Assembly: GCA_030704615.1 (NCBI GenBank)
Contig: CM060731.1
Span: 54,110,221 to 54,174,220 of the forward strand
Direction: 5' to 3'
Length of the DNA: 64,000 nt
DNA from: Takakia lepidozioides
Taxonomy: Eukaryota > Streptophyta > Takakiopsida > Takakiales > Takakiaceae
This document shows, piece by piece, positions 1 to 11,029 of the stretch. Every line of letters starts with the position of its first letter. Position 1 is the first letter of the stretch. Both the position numbers and the translations under genes were made by a program. The notes beneath the pieces are model-generated. The model ran no database searches and was not told where the DNA came from. It saw only the letters and a program-made list of their open reading frames with translations.

Positions 1-378
1 CTGGTACTACTTAGAGTATTTGGTACATCAGTTCCAATTACTGTAGATCATATATGCATCGAATGATTCCTTGGTGACGTAGAATCAATCAGCTTCTAGC
101 GATTAGATCAATACAGCAATGTAAGGTACTATGCTAAGTGTTATTTGATTATCTTATTCCCACAAGTGATGGCCAGCCAAGTGTGATGATATCTCCATTG
201 AAGGCGTATTACTTATGCACAATCTGTAAAAAGTTCACATATCATGTCCATTTGCACTGGTTATAGAGGGAGGCTATAAAACAGCAGGACACCATCTCTG
301 CACCAAGTTTCCTTCCTGAATACTTAGGAAATTTCTGTAGAAGAAATTAAAGGGCAACGAAACAGATTTGAAGGGTAC
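1..378. other. intron 1 (partial) of the CDC48B-like gene
   Basis: No coding exon is visible left of the donor site of the CDC48B-like first exon. The next expected exon, encoding the Walker A segment of the first AAA domain, is not found on the minus strand here, so this stretch is read as the start of intron 1, which leaves the window. Confidence 0.5.
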
Positions 379-552
379 CCGCAAGCCTAAAATTCTGGCC
401 TCCTCAGCATACAGAATGGGCCATAGAAGAAGCTCCCGCAAGGCCTGCAGGGGTGCTGCCATGCCCGCCACCACGCTCTCAGCTCTCCAGTCATTCCCAT
501 CCCCCTCAGAATCCCCTCGCCCTTCTGCATGATGCTCCCCCACTGTCGCCAT
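379..552 (-). CDS. CDC48B: CDC48B-like AAA ATPase, first coding exon (partial gene)
   Basis: The exon encodes 58 residues from the only in-frame ATG (552) to a donor GTACCC after residue 58. An in-frame stop lies further upstream. An acidic 20-residue N-terminus is followed by WRAES...LQALRELLLWP and EEARILGLR. This matches, in order and spacing, the segment just before the first Walker A loop of plant CDC48 homolog B (ALQALREL..P...EARTLGLKWPRG, from memory). CDC48B has two AAA domains and is a p97-class unfoldase-like ATPase, but neither domain is inside this window. The exon end at GLR falls where the family continues with WPRG. The gene points away from the F-box gene, leaving about 2 kb of shared upstream region. 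The family call rests on about 35 residues; another type II AAA ATPase is the alternative. Confidence 0.72.
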
Positions 553-2554
553 AGCACAATTGCAAGTGCATCCACACACCCTGATCAAAGGTGTCTCATA
601 CTGGCTCAGCTGCACTGCAAGCTTCACCTGTGCCTTCTAGTAAGCTTCGCCCAAGAATGAAATGCCTTACCAAGCATGATCATCAAGCAGCTATAGTAGC
701 ATGCTTACCCTTGATCGGATTGTCCAGTTCCCTCACTCACTCCATCTGCATCCATACCACACTCTCCATCAATAGGAACAGATTTTCTATGACTTATCCC
801 CAAGAATGCGATCAAACATAGAATCCCAGCCATGTTTTACGCCCAGATCATGGCATACATCTATCCTGATTTCCCTGTCTGAAAAACTTGCAGAATCCAA
901 TGTGCCAAATGAAGATCCAAAAGCCGTTCCTGAATTACATATATACAGGGAAAGTGGGACAAAGGTATGCCATCATCTGGGTGGAACTTGCAGAATTCAG
1001 ATCCCCCAATTGTAGAACTATCACCCCTAACCAGGAGTTCTGCGCAAGGATCACCCTAAACTGGCCCCACTGATGAGATGGCCAAAACCGACATGAGATA
1101 ACACTTGACTGAAGAAATAGTTCTCTCCCTCCCCCTCTCTCTCCAAGACGGCACAAAAATCAAACAGAGGATGAGGGGATTATCAAATATTAGCCAACAG
1201 ATTTCAAGCTCGAAAACGCTTTTATCTTCGTGGCACTCGAAAATTTAGCTGAACTACTTCCAAGACAAAAACAAAAAAGGCCAGAATCAAGGTCCAAATT
1301 TTACACCACAACACTCAGTGAATCTCAATGCCACAGCAACCGCTAATACTAAGCTCTAGAGATGTGCGCAAGGTCGCCTTTGAGACTTGACACCTTTCCT
1401 ACTTCATGGACACCCACTTTTGCGCATTTTTTCAAACTCCCCATTGTAATAGTGATGCGAATAAGATTTTTGCTGCTGCCTCGACTTGTACATTGTATTT
1501 GACGGATTTCCCCAACTGTACAAGACTGTGAGTCCGATTGAAGTGACAAAACTGGTAGACTATAAGACACCTCCTACACCTCCTGTACAATTCACCTTAG
1601 CACCACTGCTAACACGGCACTTACTTCGAATGAGGTGAGAACCAAAATCTGTACAGTTTCTTAAAAGACTTCCTTTCCGACAGATCTTCCATGAATTGCT
1701 AAAACGCCTGCGATAAACCCTGCGATGCCCTTGCGAACCCTAGAACACCTCGTCACGTGAACACCAGACCTCATTAAAATAATCCGAATCACCAGAAAAG
1801 ATGCTATATTGCAAGGGAAAGCTTCCAGTCCGTTAAGATTCCTGAATATAGCATCGTTGATAGCACCTCTGTTCAACTCCGGCCGTCGGAGTCTCTCCCA
1901 ATGAGAGTCAAGAATTGACGAATGCTGTCAACTTCGTCCGGACGGCGACGTGGGCAGCGAGAGTCGTCGGAAGTCTGCTCAGAGATGGACGAAAGTGGAG
2001 GGAGGAATGATGCAGTACGATGCTGGCGACATCCACCGACAGTCCCAAACCCTTATAATCCGCTCTCTCTCGCTCGCTCTCTCTCTCTCTTCTTCGCAGA
2101 GAGCTGTGCCGGGCCTTCCCTTCCGTGCTTTCGGTTTCCATTTGCCATGCCCGTGCCAGAGGAGCCTTATTTCTTCTTCCACACACATCTCCCTTCCTGC
2201 GTTTTGTTGGAGTATCAAGCTATTGACTCCCAAAAGCCTGGTTAGTAATCATCCGTTGTCCACTCCGGAGAACTCCAAGTGTGATTGGTGGGAATTAACG
2301 CGTACCGAGCGAATCGAATTTTCTCAAGGCATTCTTTTCTTTCCTTGCTCACTTTGGTGCAACTATCTGCCCATACGACCAGTTGCAGCTTTCTGTCTCT
2401 CTTCAATTACATTCTCTCTTTGGCTTTAAATTGTGGTGGAAGTGGCCTCTGTCTAGGAGAGCCTCCCAAGTTATTTTTTCAGGGGTCCTGCTTCTGTGTC
2501 TTTCCGTCATTCTCGACGGCTTCCCATTGCTACCTTAGATGATTGGCCACAAGG
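553..2554. promoter_or_regulatory. divergent intergenic region with CT-rich leader
   Basis: Two kilobases between the CDC48B-like gene (-) and the F-box gene (+). No ORF resembles a protein. A CT-rich tract at about 2058-2098, just after CTTATAAT, looks like a plant pyrimidine-patch or 5' UTR tract and would suit the start region of the F-box transcript. The promoter role is inferred. Confidence 0.35.
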
Positions 2555-3847
2555 ATGGTTACCAACCACAGTGTTAGCGACAGGAGATGGAGGAGACGAT
2601 TTTCTTCTGAGCTTTGGAGGTCTAAGAAATCAAGGTTTCTTTTTGAGATTGAGGAAAAGGCAACCAGTCAGACAGAGGAGTGTGCCCACAAGCAATCGCC
2701 GAAGGTGGAGTTGGATGAAAATGTTTGGTCAAGATTGCCACGCGACCTGGCAGACCAGGTGTACAGACGCCTACCTCATCCAATCATGCTCCACTTCAAG
2801 GCTGTCTGCAAAGGATGGAATGGCATTGTGCCATTGTCTTTAGTCATCAGCCAATGTGGGGAGTCCTCATCTCATGGATCGTACATCATTGTTTGGGAAG
2901 TTTCGACTCTTCCGACATGTGTGCATCCCATTGATGTGTATGACCCCTCCCTAAACAGGTGGCATTCAAGCTCTTGGTTTCCACCACCATTTTTCAACAC
3001 GAGTATTCGTGTTTTGGCCGCCAATGGTGGACTGTTTCTGGTCAGTGCAAGAGCCCTGCAGTTTCCTTTCTCAGAGGAATTGGTTGTCTTCAATCCACTA
3101 AGCAAGAAATGGCGGAAGCTGCCTCCCATGTCACTACGCAGGTCCATCTCTGGGATTGTCGGCTTACTTGTGGACAGACGCTCCAGTACCTACAAGGTCG
3201 TGGCATCGGGATCAAGCAGATACACTGTTTATGACTCGAAGCTTGATGAGTGGAGCGTAGCGATGGAAGTGCCATTCTGTGGAAAATCACCCGCAGTTGT
3301 TTGTGGAAGATCTGTTTATTGGCTTGGCAAGAGGTGGACGGATTCTTCTTCCATATATTTGCTAGGATTTGACCTTGATCAAGGGTGGATCAAACACAGG
3401 TTGGGAGCACCAGGAGAGCCATCCACTCTGATGGCAAAAAGAGTTTTGAATTGCCATGGGCATATTTTGCTGGTTGGAGCTAGTCATAGCTCTCAACCTG
3501 GTGAGGAAAGGAGGGGCGAGGGAAGCACATGCATGAAGGATCTTCAGATTTGGGAGATGGACAAATCAATAGAGAATTGGACAAAAGTGGCAAACATGCC
3601 TGACTATCTGTTCAAGCTCTACTTTGTCAACCACCCATGGGGCAAGGGAACCAAGGAGGTGATTCCATGTGTTAGTTATGGAAATAAGATCTTCTTTGCC
3701 AGCAACAGAATGTCACGAGGATTGATCTTTGATTTGAACTCTAAGACATGGAGTTTCTCATCTAGTCGTCCCAGAATGCTGAAGCGAAGGGATAGGGCCT
3801 CTCTGGATATTTTCAGATGTGAGCTGCGGTTTGATTTGGATGTGTGA
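2555..3847 (+). CDS. F-box/kelch-type protein, substrate adaptor of SCF ubiquitin ligase
   Basis: A single-exon frame of 430 aa. The first ATG is at 2555 and an in-frame TGA lies at 2540-2542. After a basic N-terminus, the F-box spans about residues 56-95 (VWSRLPRDLADQVYRRLP...FKAVCKGWN). It contains the LP, the Ile/Leu-rich helix and the CK.W end expected for Skp1 binding. The remainder, about residues 115-420, contains kelch/F-box-associated strand patterns such as VYDPSLNRWH, VFNPLSKKWRKLPP and IFDLNSKTW. Length and layout resemble plant F-box proteins of the At5g15710 type (from memory). Such proteins recruit a target to an SCF E3 ligase; the target here is unknown. The frame is unbroken and nothing suggests decay. 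Confidence 0.85.
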   Translation: MVTNHSVSDRRWRRRFSSELWRSKKSRFLFEIEEKATSQTEECAHKQSPKVELDENVWSRLPRDLADQVYRRLPHPIMLHFKAVCKGWNGIVPLSLVISQCGESSSHGSYIIVWEVSTLPTCVHPIDVYDPSLNRWHSSSWFPPPFFNTSIRVLAANGGLFLVSARALQFPFSEELVVFNPLSKKWRKLPPMSLRRSISGIVGLLVDRRSSTYKVVASGSSRYTVYDSKLDEWSVAMEVPFCGKSPAVVCGRSVYWLGKRWTDSSSIYLLGFDLDQGWIKHRLGAPGEPSTLMAKRVLNCHGHILLVGASHSSQPGEERRGEGSTCMKDLQIWEMDKSIENWTKVANMPDYLFKLYFVNHPWGKGTKEVIPCVSYGNKIFFASNRMSRGLIFDLNSKTWSFSSSRPRMLKRRDRASLDIFRCELRFDLDV

Positions 3848-5663
3848 AACTGTCACTTTAATGCAGTGTAGTACTCCGGTGAGGTTTTTCACGACATTGC
3901 AACAAAGACCTAGCTACCATTACCCCTGGAATCTTCTCAATATTCATGTAGACTAACAAGTAGGATATGTGGATAAAAGGAGCAGGATTTTCACATCTGC
4001 TAATTTCAAGTTGTTTCAAAATGTACAGAGTGACTGCCCTTCTCCGGATAATATGGACATTTTCCCCAAAAAGCAGTGGGCAACTATGAAATATTGGTGT
4101 CATGGTTTGGAATCTGTATCATTGCCAAGGCCCTTGTCCATCCCTTCCTATGCTTTGGAGTTTGTCCATTGAACCTCTTGAGTTTATTATTTTGTTACAA
4201 TCATATTCTACAATTGTCACTGACAGCTCTTGTCAACAACTCTTGCATTGTGAGGAGTTCAAAGCTTAGATGGAGTTCAAATGTCGGAGACACTGCACAT
4301 ATATGAGTGGAGGTACAACTTGCCATGTGCATGGCTGCAAAGGCTTTGCTTTGATGAAATGCTCTTGTTCAGCCATAGCTTAAGTCATCCCACATACTCA
4401 ATCCACTTCAGGTGTGTTTCCCTTCCAGGCCTTGAGGGAGACCATGCTGGAATCCACAGTGGCTGAGCTACATTACTTCACTTTTTCCGGCTTTGTCTGT
4501 TCTATGGGCCATTGTGTGTACTACTTGTACCCTAGTTTCTTCACTCTACTTGACTGTGTAGTTTAACAGACCAAAGTTTGGATCCGGACACCTTCACATG
4601 TTCCCTTGTACTTTTCTCATGTGATGGAGCTCCATGATCTAGTCACCAAATGGAAGTGAATCAGATCAATCTTGAACTTGATGATTTGTTTCTCATATGT
4701 GGGGTCCTGGCAGGATAAATATAGTCTAGAACTGAAATCTTTCAGATCCAGACTGTCTGCGCTCCTTCCCCAGTTAGAGATCGCGAACTTAAAATGGACT
4801 TTATATCAATGCAGCACAGAAGCTACATTCCTGCCACATGCTCAAAAGCGTTCCGGTGTGAAGCAGAGATGCAAGGCAGTGAATTGCAGCCATTTCAAGT
4901 CCAGAGCTATTTTTAGCACTCACAACTTTCAAGGGGCATTGACTTGGGCGAATAATCTTGCTTGGCCTTCACAATCATAATGGGGACCATCTCTCCCGGT
5001 AACTGTCGAGGTAAATATCAACACGGTTTGAGGCTGACAAGTGGGGGTTAAAGCTGCAAGCATGTATGTCTGTTTTTCTTTTCTGCGAATCCGTTCTTAG
5101 AACTGAATGAAACTTTATGGGAGGAAACTGTCGGTATAGGGTTTGTGGGAGAGAGAAACATAAACAAACAAGTCAATTTACTACGTCCACGCAGGCCTGC
5201 TGGATCAGAGCACTGGCCCGTTGTGTACTAACATGCCTAATGTACTCAAAAGCACAAGGGATGTAGCTGCCCCGGGCTGCATTGAGCCCACCTGTTGTCT
5301 TGTCTCTCTCGTCCTCGGACCCCGATCAAGCAGCTCGACAGAAGCAAACACACTGGGCAGGAAGTTGAAGCTTTATGAAAGCGACTGGGTGTTGCTGAAA
5401 TGAGGGGAAGTAATAAGTTATCACAGTGAATCCAAGACTGAGAGCAAGCACTTGGTGGGTACCTTCTCTGCAGCGACAACAACTTCATCATGCATGCACT
5501 GGATGGATATATGGCGGATGGGCGACTCCTCATCCATCCGACAGCGCATATTTGTGGCTCTTTTAGATGAATACTGGGCACATTCGTTGCCCTTTGCATG
5601 GAAATGGATTGAAGGTTCCTGCCACCTACCACTGTCCCTCATTAAGAGCGACGCGTGATTTTC

Positions 5664-5702
<39 letters not shown>

Positions 5703-5834
5703 AAGCGAGCTGCTCGATGTGCTGACCTGCATCTTCACCTCTCTGCCCTCGCTACTGTTGGTTCTCTCACCCTCCTACAGGTTTTATTGCTTTGAACAGC
5801 TGCAAGATTCGCCAGCTTCTATTTGTCATTCATC
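3848..5834. other. intergenic region, no gene recognised
   Basis: About 2 kb between the F-box stop and the acyl-CoA-binding protein start. Short open frames (for example 4672-4980 +) show no recognisable motif. The only marked feature is the CT microsatellite at 5668-5698, probably in the leader of the following gene. Confidence 0.4.
5668..5698. repeat. (CT)n microsatellite, about 15 units
   Basis: An uninterrupted CT run 137 bp upstream of the acyl-CoA-binding protein ATG. CT runs are common in plant 5' UTRs. Confidence 0.9.
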
Positions 5835-6484
5835 ATGGGCTTGGAGGTTCTCTCTCTAACTCCTAGGATGTTTCTGTGGGTCTCTAAGGCAGGATTGAGT
5901 CTGTGGATGTCTAGATCAAACACAATGCTTGTTAGCAAACCATCTTCTCGACGTAGAAAAAGAGACTGTTGGTCAGTGTAGGTGGTTGCATAATTTTTCA
6001 GACAGGCAGACTCAGCAATAGTGCTTGTAAGGATGTCCACCATGGAACTCTACAAGGGTTAAGTGCGCCGTTGCTCCACCATAAGTTGAGCTGTGACTCG
6101 ATTCGCTGCAACACATTGAAGATACATCGGGCACATTGCCTAAATTTCATCATTTTTCAGTTCGCAAAAAGATCCACTACTAACAACTCATCGAGGAAGT
6201 GAGCGTTAGCTGGATGTTGTTAGAGTTTATCAATGTATCGTACACGAGGGACTGCAAAGAGGAAGTGGAATATTTAGGAGTCGTGCTCACAGTTGAATGT
6301 CTAGATCATCTTTACATACATGGAGGGTCGGACAAATTGTCCTGATGCACGCGGGCTGATGTACAGGAAGACTTTGCGAAGGCTGTGGCAGAGGCGAAGA
6401 CCATACCTGATACCATTGACGACATGGACAAACTCACACTGTACGGTTTGTACAAGACGGTGACTGTTGAAAAAGTGAACATTG
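5835..6484 (+). pseudogene. ACBP: acyl-CoA-binding protein, exons 1 and 2 only (truncated gene)
   Basis: Exon 1 (5835-5846) encodes M-G-L-E and ends at GTTCTC. Exon 2 starts at 6367 after TGTACAG and encodes EDFAKAVAEAKTIPD..., DKLTLYGLYK and VTVEKVNI, ending near 6484. Small plant ACBPs have exactly this split (MGLK, then EEF...), and the LYGLYKQA motif of the acyl-CoA pocket is recognisable. The family binds long-chain acyl-CoA esters in the cytosol. The remaining half (the RPG.F.....KWDAWK segment) was not found downstream, where a decayed chromovirus follows within 0.5 kb. The gene is therefore probably a fragment, perhaps disrupted by insertion, though very distant 3' exons cannot be excluded. 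Intron 1 is 520 bp with an uncommon GTTCTC donor. Confidence 0.68.
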
Positions 6485-6949
6485 GTGCGCTACCTTCTCT
6501 CTTCCAGGGAAACCACACTCAGTTTTTTCTCTGTATCCTTGTGTTACTCTTTACTACACCTCTTCTTACATTCCTTAGTCTTTTAGTTCCTACAGGCTCA
6601 AATAGCCCTTCATAGTTCAGGTCTATTTGATTTTTCTTTTCTTCTTCTTCTTCACTCAAGTATTCTATTTTTGACCTGTAAGTGTCTGACAATCGATTTC
6701 TTTCTCTTCTCTGCACACCGTCTGTCTCCAGCTAATTCTTGGCCCAATCAACAATGCAAAAGCTCATAGACTCTGGGCAGATTATCACACAGTGCCAAAT
6801 AGAGCCCACAGTGGCTCTTGCCACATTCCTGTCACACACTTAGTGCTCACAATACCTTTCTTCATTCCAGTCATGTACAATTACACGATAGCACCTCACG
6901 CCAAACATCCGCTCGAGTCCCAGCAATCTAAAACTCCCTGGACAGGTAC
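6485..6949. other. spacer between ACBP fragment and chromovirus
   Basis: I see no gene, no missing ACBP exon and no recognisable LTR in this stretch. Confidence 0.35.
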
Positions 6950-7348
6950 AGTATGAATTCAAGAACGAGATCTCAAGGTTTTCACCTCTGCCTTAAGGAT
7001 CTCTTCTGGTTCTGCCACAACTTCTCCTTTTGTTGTGACCTTTGGCAATTCTGGGAAAACATGGCTGGGATGTGAAACATATTTCCTTAAGAGGCTCACA
7101 TGAAATACGTCATGTATCTTCCACCTAACAAGCAGTTCAGCTGGTAGGCGACCTTGCCAATCTTTTTGATAATCTTGAAAGGCCTACAGTACCTCGGGGA
7201 AAGCTTATAGCATTTTCCCAGGCTCAACTGGCTCTTCTTAGGGATTACTTTCAAAAATACTTATCTCCGATCCCAAACTCCCTAAAGGACCTTTTCTGAT
7301 CAGCATAGGTCTTTGCTCTCTCTTGAGCCCTCTTCATGCTATCTTTTA

Positions 7349-8149
7349 TTAATTCCAACTCTTGCTCCTTGCTATCATCTGATTGACACTTTTGACTTTA
7401 GTGTTCGAAACATGCCAAGATGCTGGAGTCAAGCAATCTTGCCCATAGACAGCTTCAAATGGGCTTACCCCAATAGCTGTGTGTATGTTCTTATTATAGG
7501 CAAACTCAACCAAATGCAAATAGTGCTCCCACGAGCTCTGTTTTTGCCCTACATACATTCGGAGCATGTCCTCCAAGGTTCTATTTGTTCTCTCTGTCTA
7601 AGCGTCTGATTCCAGATGATAAGCACTGCTAAAACATAATCTGGTATTCAAAGCTTTGAACAAAGCAGTCCAAAATCCACTTGTAAACTTTGAATCTCTT
7701 TCAGACACAATTTCTCTTGGCAATCCATGCAGTCTGTATATCTCTTTTACAAAGAGATTAACTGTGTCTATAGCAGTAATACTCATCTTTGTGGGTATGA
7801 AGTGCGCCTGCTTCGACAAGCGATCAATCACTACAAATATGGCATTATGTCCATTTCTTATCTTAGGCAATGAGACAATGAAATCCATACTTATAGATTC
7901 TCACTTTGCCCTAGGTACACTCAGAGGTTGCAAAAGTCCAGGAATCTTGATATGTTCTGTTTTGGTTACCTGACAAGGGTAACACCTTTCAACATAATCT
8001 CGTATGTTCTTCTTCATCCTAGGCCAAAAAAATTGTTTCCTGACTGCGAGATATGTTTTCTGAAAGCCAGGATGGCCTGCAATGGGTATGTTATGACAGT
8101 CGTACGTGATCTTTAGTCTAAAGTCTGCGTCCGTCGTAGTACAACCCAT
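7349..8149 (-). pseudogene. chromovirus integrase fragment
   Basis: The H2C2 zinc segment (GHPGFQKTYLAVRKQFFWP...CYPCQ) lies at 8149-7901 and the DDE core at 7888-7598. The core contains DFIVSLPK, VVIDRLSKQAHFIPTK and ERDSKFTSGFW. A stop codon near 7606, after YHLESDA, interrupts the stretch around the catalytic glutamate. Downstream, EDMLRMYV and FAYN...SPFEAVYG complete the domain. The frame changes between these pieces, so no functional enzyme is encoded. Confidence 0.9.
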
Positions 8150-8780
8150 CCTTCAATAGATAAGCAAGATACTTGCCAATTTCATTAGAAGTCTTAACCC
8201 CCCGAGACAGGCTTTCAAACGGGCCAGCAAAATATGCGTCTTTAGCATACTGACCTCTTATCTCATCTATCACAGTGCTTCTTATCACTGAAATAGCAGT
8301 TGCCCACTTTCTTCTGGACAACGCATCTGCCACCACGTTCTCTTTCCCCTTCACATAATGCAATTCAAAGAAGAACTGCTGGAGGAACTCCACCCAACGA
8401 CATTGTCTACGACTGAGGTTGGGTTGTGTAGCTAGATACTTCAAGCTTTCATGGTCTGTTTCAATCTTAAATTCCCTTCCCAGCAGATAATGTCACCAAA
8501 CCTTTAAGGCATGTATGATGGCTAGCAATTCTTTTTCATGCACTGGGTAGTTCAGCTCTGTTGGGCTTAGTTTTCTAGACTCATAAGCTATTACCTGTCC
8601 GTCTTGCATTAACACAGCTCCTATGGCTAGGTCACTTACATCTTGCAAAGTACTAGACCACCTGTCTTGTAATCCATCAACTTCAAGACAGGAGCATGTG
8701 TTAACATATCTTTAAGCTTTTCAAAGCTTTCATTACAATCCTCGGTCCAGGTAATCGCTCCTAAGCCTTTCAGCAGGCTA
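8118..8780 (-). pseudogene. chromovirus RNase H region
   Basis: The end of RNase H is clear ([30 protein letters not shown]), with the ADALSR motif that closes Ty3/gypsy RNase H. The region up to 8780 continues toward the reverse transcriptase in broken frames. Confidence 0.8.
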
Positions 8781-9425
8781 GTGAGAGGGGCTGCAATCTT
8801 GGAGGATCTTTATAAGTCTTCTATAAAAGCTTGCAAGTCCCAAGAATGCTCTCACATCAGTTCTATCCTTCATGGCTGGCCATTCTGCCACAGTCTTTAC
8901 TTTCTTGGGATCAACTAAAATGCCATCTTTTGACACTATAAATCCCAAGTATCCCATCTGGGAAACAAAAAACTCACACTTGCTCTTCTTAGCATAGAGC
9001 TTATTCTCCCACAAGATCTGAAGGACACTTCTCAAGTGTTCTATGTGTTCTTCTTCAGACTTCGAATATATTAAAATGTCATCCATGAAGACTAATACAA
9101 GTTTCCCCATATACTTCCTGAATAAGGTATTCATTAAGCACAGAAAAGTGGCTAGTGCATTTGTGAGCCCAAAAGACATCATTGTATATTCATAGTGGCC
9201 AAAATTGGTTCTAAAGGTTGTCTTAAACGTGTCCGAGTCTTTGACACGGATCTGATGGTATCCACTTCGTAGGTCTATCTTTGAAAATACTTGCGCACCA
9301 TGCAAGTAATCAAATAAGTCATCTATCCTAGGGAGTGGAAACTTATTCTTTACAATCAACTTATTCAGCCATCTGTAGTCTGCACACAACCTTAACGTTC
9401 CATCTTTCTTCTTCTTGAACAACAC
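8778..9425 (-). pseudogene. chromovirus reverse transcriptase fragment
   Basis: An open stretch of about 215 codons starting [20 protein letters not shown]. It holds [17 protein letters not shown], the catalytic FMDDILIYS box and [10 protein letters not shown], the usual reverse-transcriptase blocks. Upstream the frame is lost at about 9425-9470, where the VLFKKKDG block joins the thumb-proximal leader. The catalytic aspartates are still present, so this is the least decayed part. Confidence 0.92.
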
Positions 9426-9888
9426 TGGTGCTCCCCAGGGAGACTTGCTAGGCTTAAATATAACCTTTCTTTAGCAAATCAGCCAGCTGTCTCTCCAATT
9501 CTTCATTCTCCACCAAAGAATGACTATAAGGAATCCTCAAGACAGGAACCGCTTCAGGAACCAACTCAATGGCATGATCTACATCCTTTTCAAGAGGTAG
9601 TCCAGGCAGATCACTGGGAAACACAAAAAAAAATTCAGACGGGATCTAATCTGTTATGTTGAGGTTGTTCAACTCCACTTCAATGTCTTCGTCATCATTC
9701 TCATGAATGCTTACGAAGAACAGCTCATCGGTTGTCTTCCGTATGCATCGCTTCATTTGAAGGGTTGACAACAAGGAAACATTGGGTAGGGCTCTTGTAC
9801 CTGTAAGCTTGAATCACTTACCACCAGGCAACACCCCTTCCACTGAGTAATCTCGACATGCCACTTGAGCGTCCACAGCTGCCAGCCA

Positions 9889-10116
9889 CTACATTCCCAA
9901 GATGACGTCGTACCTTTCGCCATCCCAGACCTCAAAATCTACCTTAGTGGTGATCCCTTGCATTGTGACAGGGACCACCAAGCTCCTACTGTTGGTAGAT
10001 CCTGCATCTTCATTAGGCAACAGAATGGTGTTGGTGCCAACCTCCTTCAACTGTAGCTTGCGCTTGTTTGCAAAATTTTGAGACAAGAAGTTATGGCTGC
10101 TTCCTGGGTCAATCAA
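9889..10116 (-). pseudogene. chromovirus aspartic protease fragment
   Basis: The segment IDPGSSHNFLSQNFA corresponds to the ALIDSGSTHNF block of Ty3/gypsy proteases. Here the D-S-G/D-T-G active-site triad reads D-P-G. The later WDGERYDVILGM matches the flap-distal DVILGMDW end of the family. Confidence 0.8.
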
Positions 10117-10479
10117 AACAGTCGTGGTCTCTCTTCCTACCTAACCATTCAATCGTATGACTGTGGGATTATAGTCTATCTCCTCACCCATCACAGCCGC
10201 TGAGATCCTCAGCTATTTACCTTTCCTCGTCCCAGGTGCATCCACATCTATCTTATCATCAACCTCTTGCACAATCACAGCTGTAGCTGTACGTTGTACG
10301 CATTTGGGACACTCGAACGCCCAATGACCTTTCTCATGACAGATAAAACACTGACCCAACCATCGGTGTTCTTCCTATTCCTTCTCTAATAGGCGTTTGG
10401 TCGCTGGGGCTCCAAACTAGAAGCTAACAATGACAGCCTAGAATTGTCAAAGCACACACTAGCAGGGAAAACATGGTGA

Positions 10480-10745
10480 ATTATGTTGAAGAAGGTACCT
10501 TCACCCCTTTCCCCATCATTTGCTTTCAGGTGTCCAAAGCCCCATCCCGCGCTCCTGCTCTGCACACCCTGCAAGCATCGCATTCCACGACACCACATCT
10601 GGTTCAGCCATAGTGTTGAACACTCCCTTGGCATCCTAGATGCTCCCACATTTAGCATACATGGCCACCAGACCAATGTTCAGGATGACATCTGGTACAA
10701 TTGCAGATTTGATGATGTCACCAGGGATCTCTGGAAATTACACAA
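10480..10745 (-). pseudogene. PPR relic A (about one P-L-S unit)
   Basis: Reverse-strand translation gives IVPDVILN, VAMYAKCGSI, a stop codon, DAKGVFNTMAEPDVVSWNAM. This is the same S-to-P motif junction as in the large PPR genes further right, with a nonsense codon and a decayed P motif. It abuts the gag end of the chromovirus. Probably a fragment of a dead PPR copy. Confidence 0.82.
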
Positions 10746-10899
10746 CAAAAGTTTGCTGCAAATCAATGGGTGACGGATCAATATGGAAGGACTGCTTACT
10801 GCCGGGAAATCTAATCTAATATTAATCCGATATGCTTCAGGTAGTTGGTTTGTGATAGGCTGGTTGTAGAACTCTTCTTCAGAGAGTCGATAGTTGGGT

Positions 10900-11024
10900 G
10901 AATAAGACTGGCTGGGTCTGTACTGGAGGGGTAGTGCTCTGTCTGCCAAGGCCACCTCAAACTTTGCCTTGCCCCACAGTTGTCTTGCCGTTGTCTCTGC
11001 CTCTGCTATCCTCCCTTGTTGCAC
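10900..11024 (-). pseudogene. possible plastidic glucose transporter exon fragment
   Basis: The minus strand reads QQGRIAEAETTARQLWGKAKF and then EVALAD. This resembles the cytosolic loop after PESPRWL in plant pGlcT/sugar transporters of the major facilitator superfamily (QQGKI.EAE.A...L.G...V, from memory). No neighbouring exon with membrane helices was found, so it is a short isolated match. Confidence 0.35.
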
Positions 11025-11029
11025 ACTCC

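Larger units (their letters stand above)
6950..10370 (-). mobile_element. decayed Ty3/gypsy chromovirus (gag end to chromodomain start), no LTRs
   Basis: In minus-strand order: a gag zinc knuckle CFICHEKGHWAFEC (CX2CX4HX4C, about 10300-10352), aspartic protease, reverse transcriptase, RNase H, zinc-binding plus core integrase, a GPY/F-type module (PFKIIKKIGKVAYQL, about 7190-7150) and the first residues of a chromodomain-like segment (ILKAEVKTLRSRS, about 6960-7000). The order PR-RT-RH-IN-chromodomain defines chromoviruses. The frame is broken many times and both ends are missing: gag upstream of the knuckle and everything after the chromodomain start. No flanking LTRs were found, so the piece is an old truncated fragment that cannot move by itself. 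Confidence 0.9.

Noticed and set aside
2543-2554. F-box protein start at 2543
   Set aside because: The codon is TTG; the first ATG in frame is 2555.
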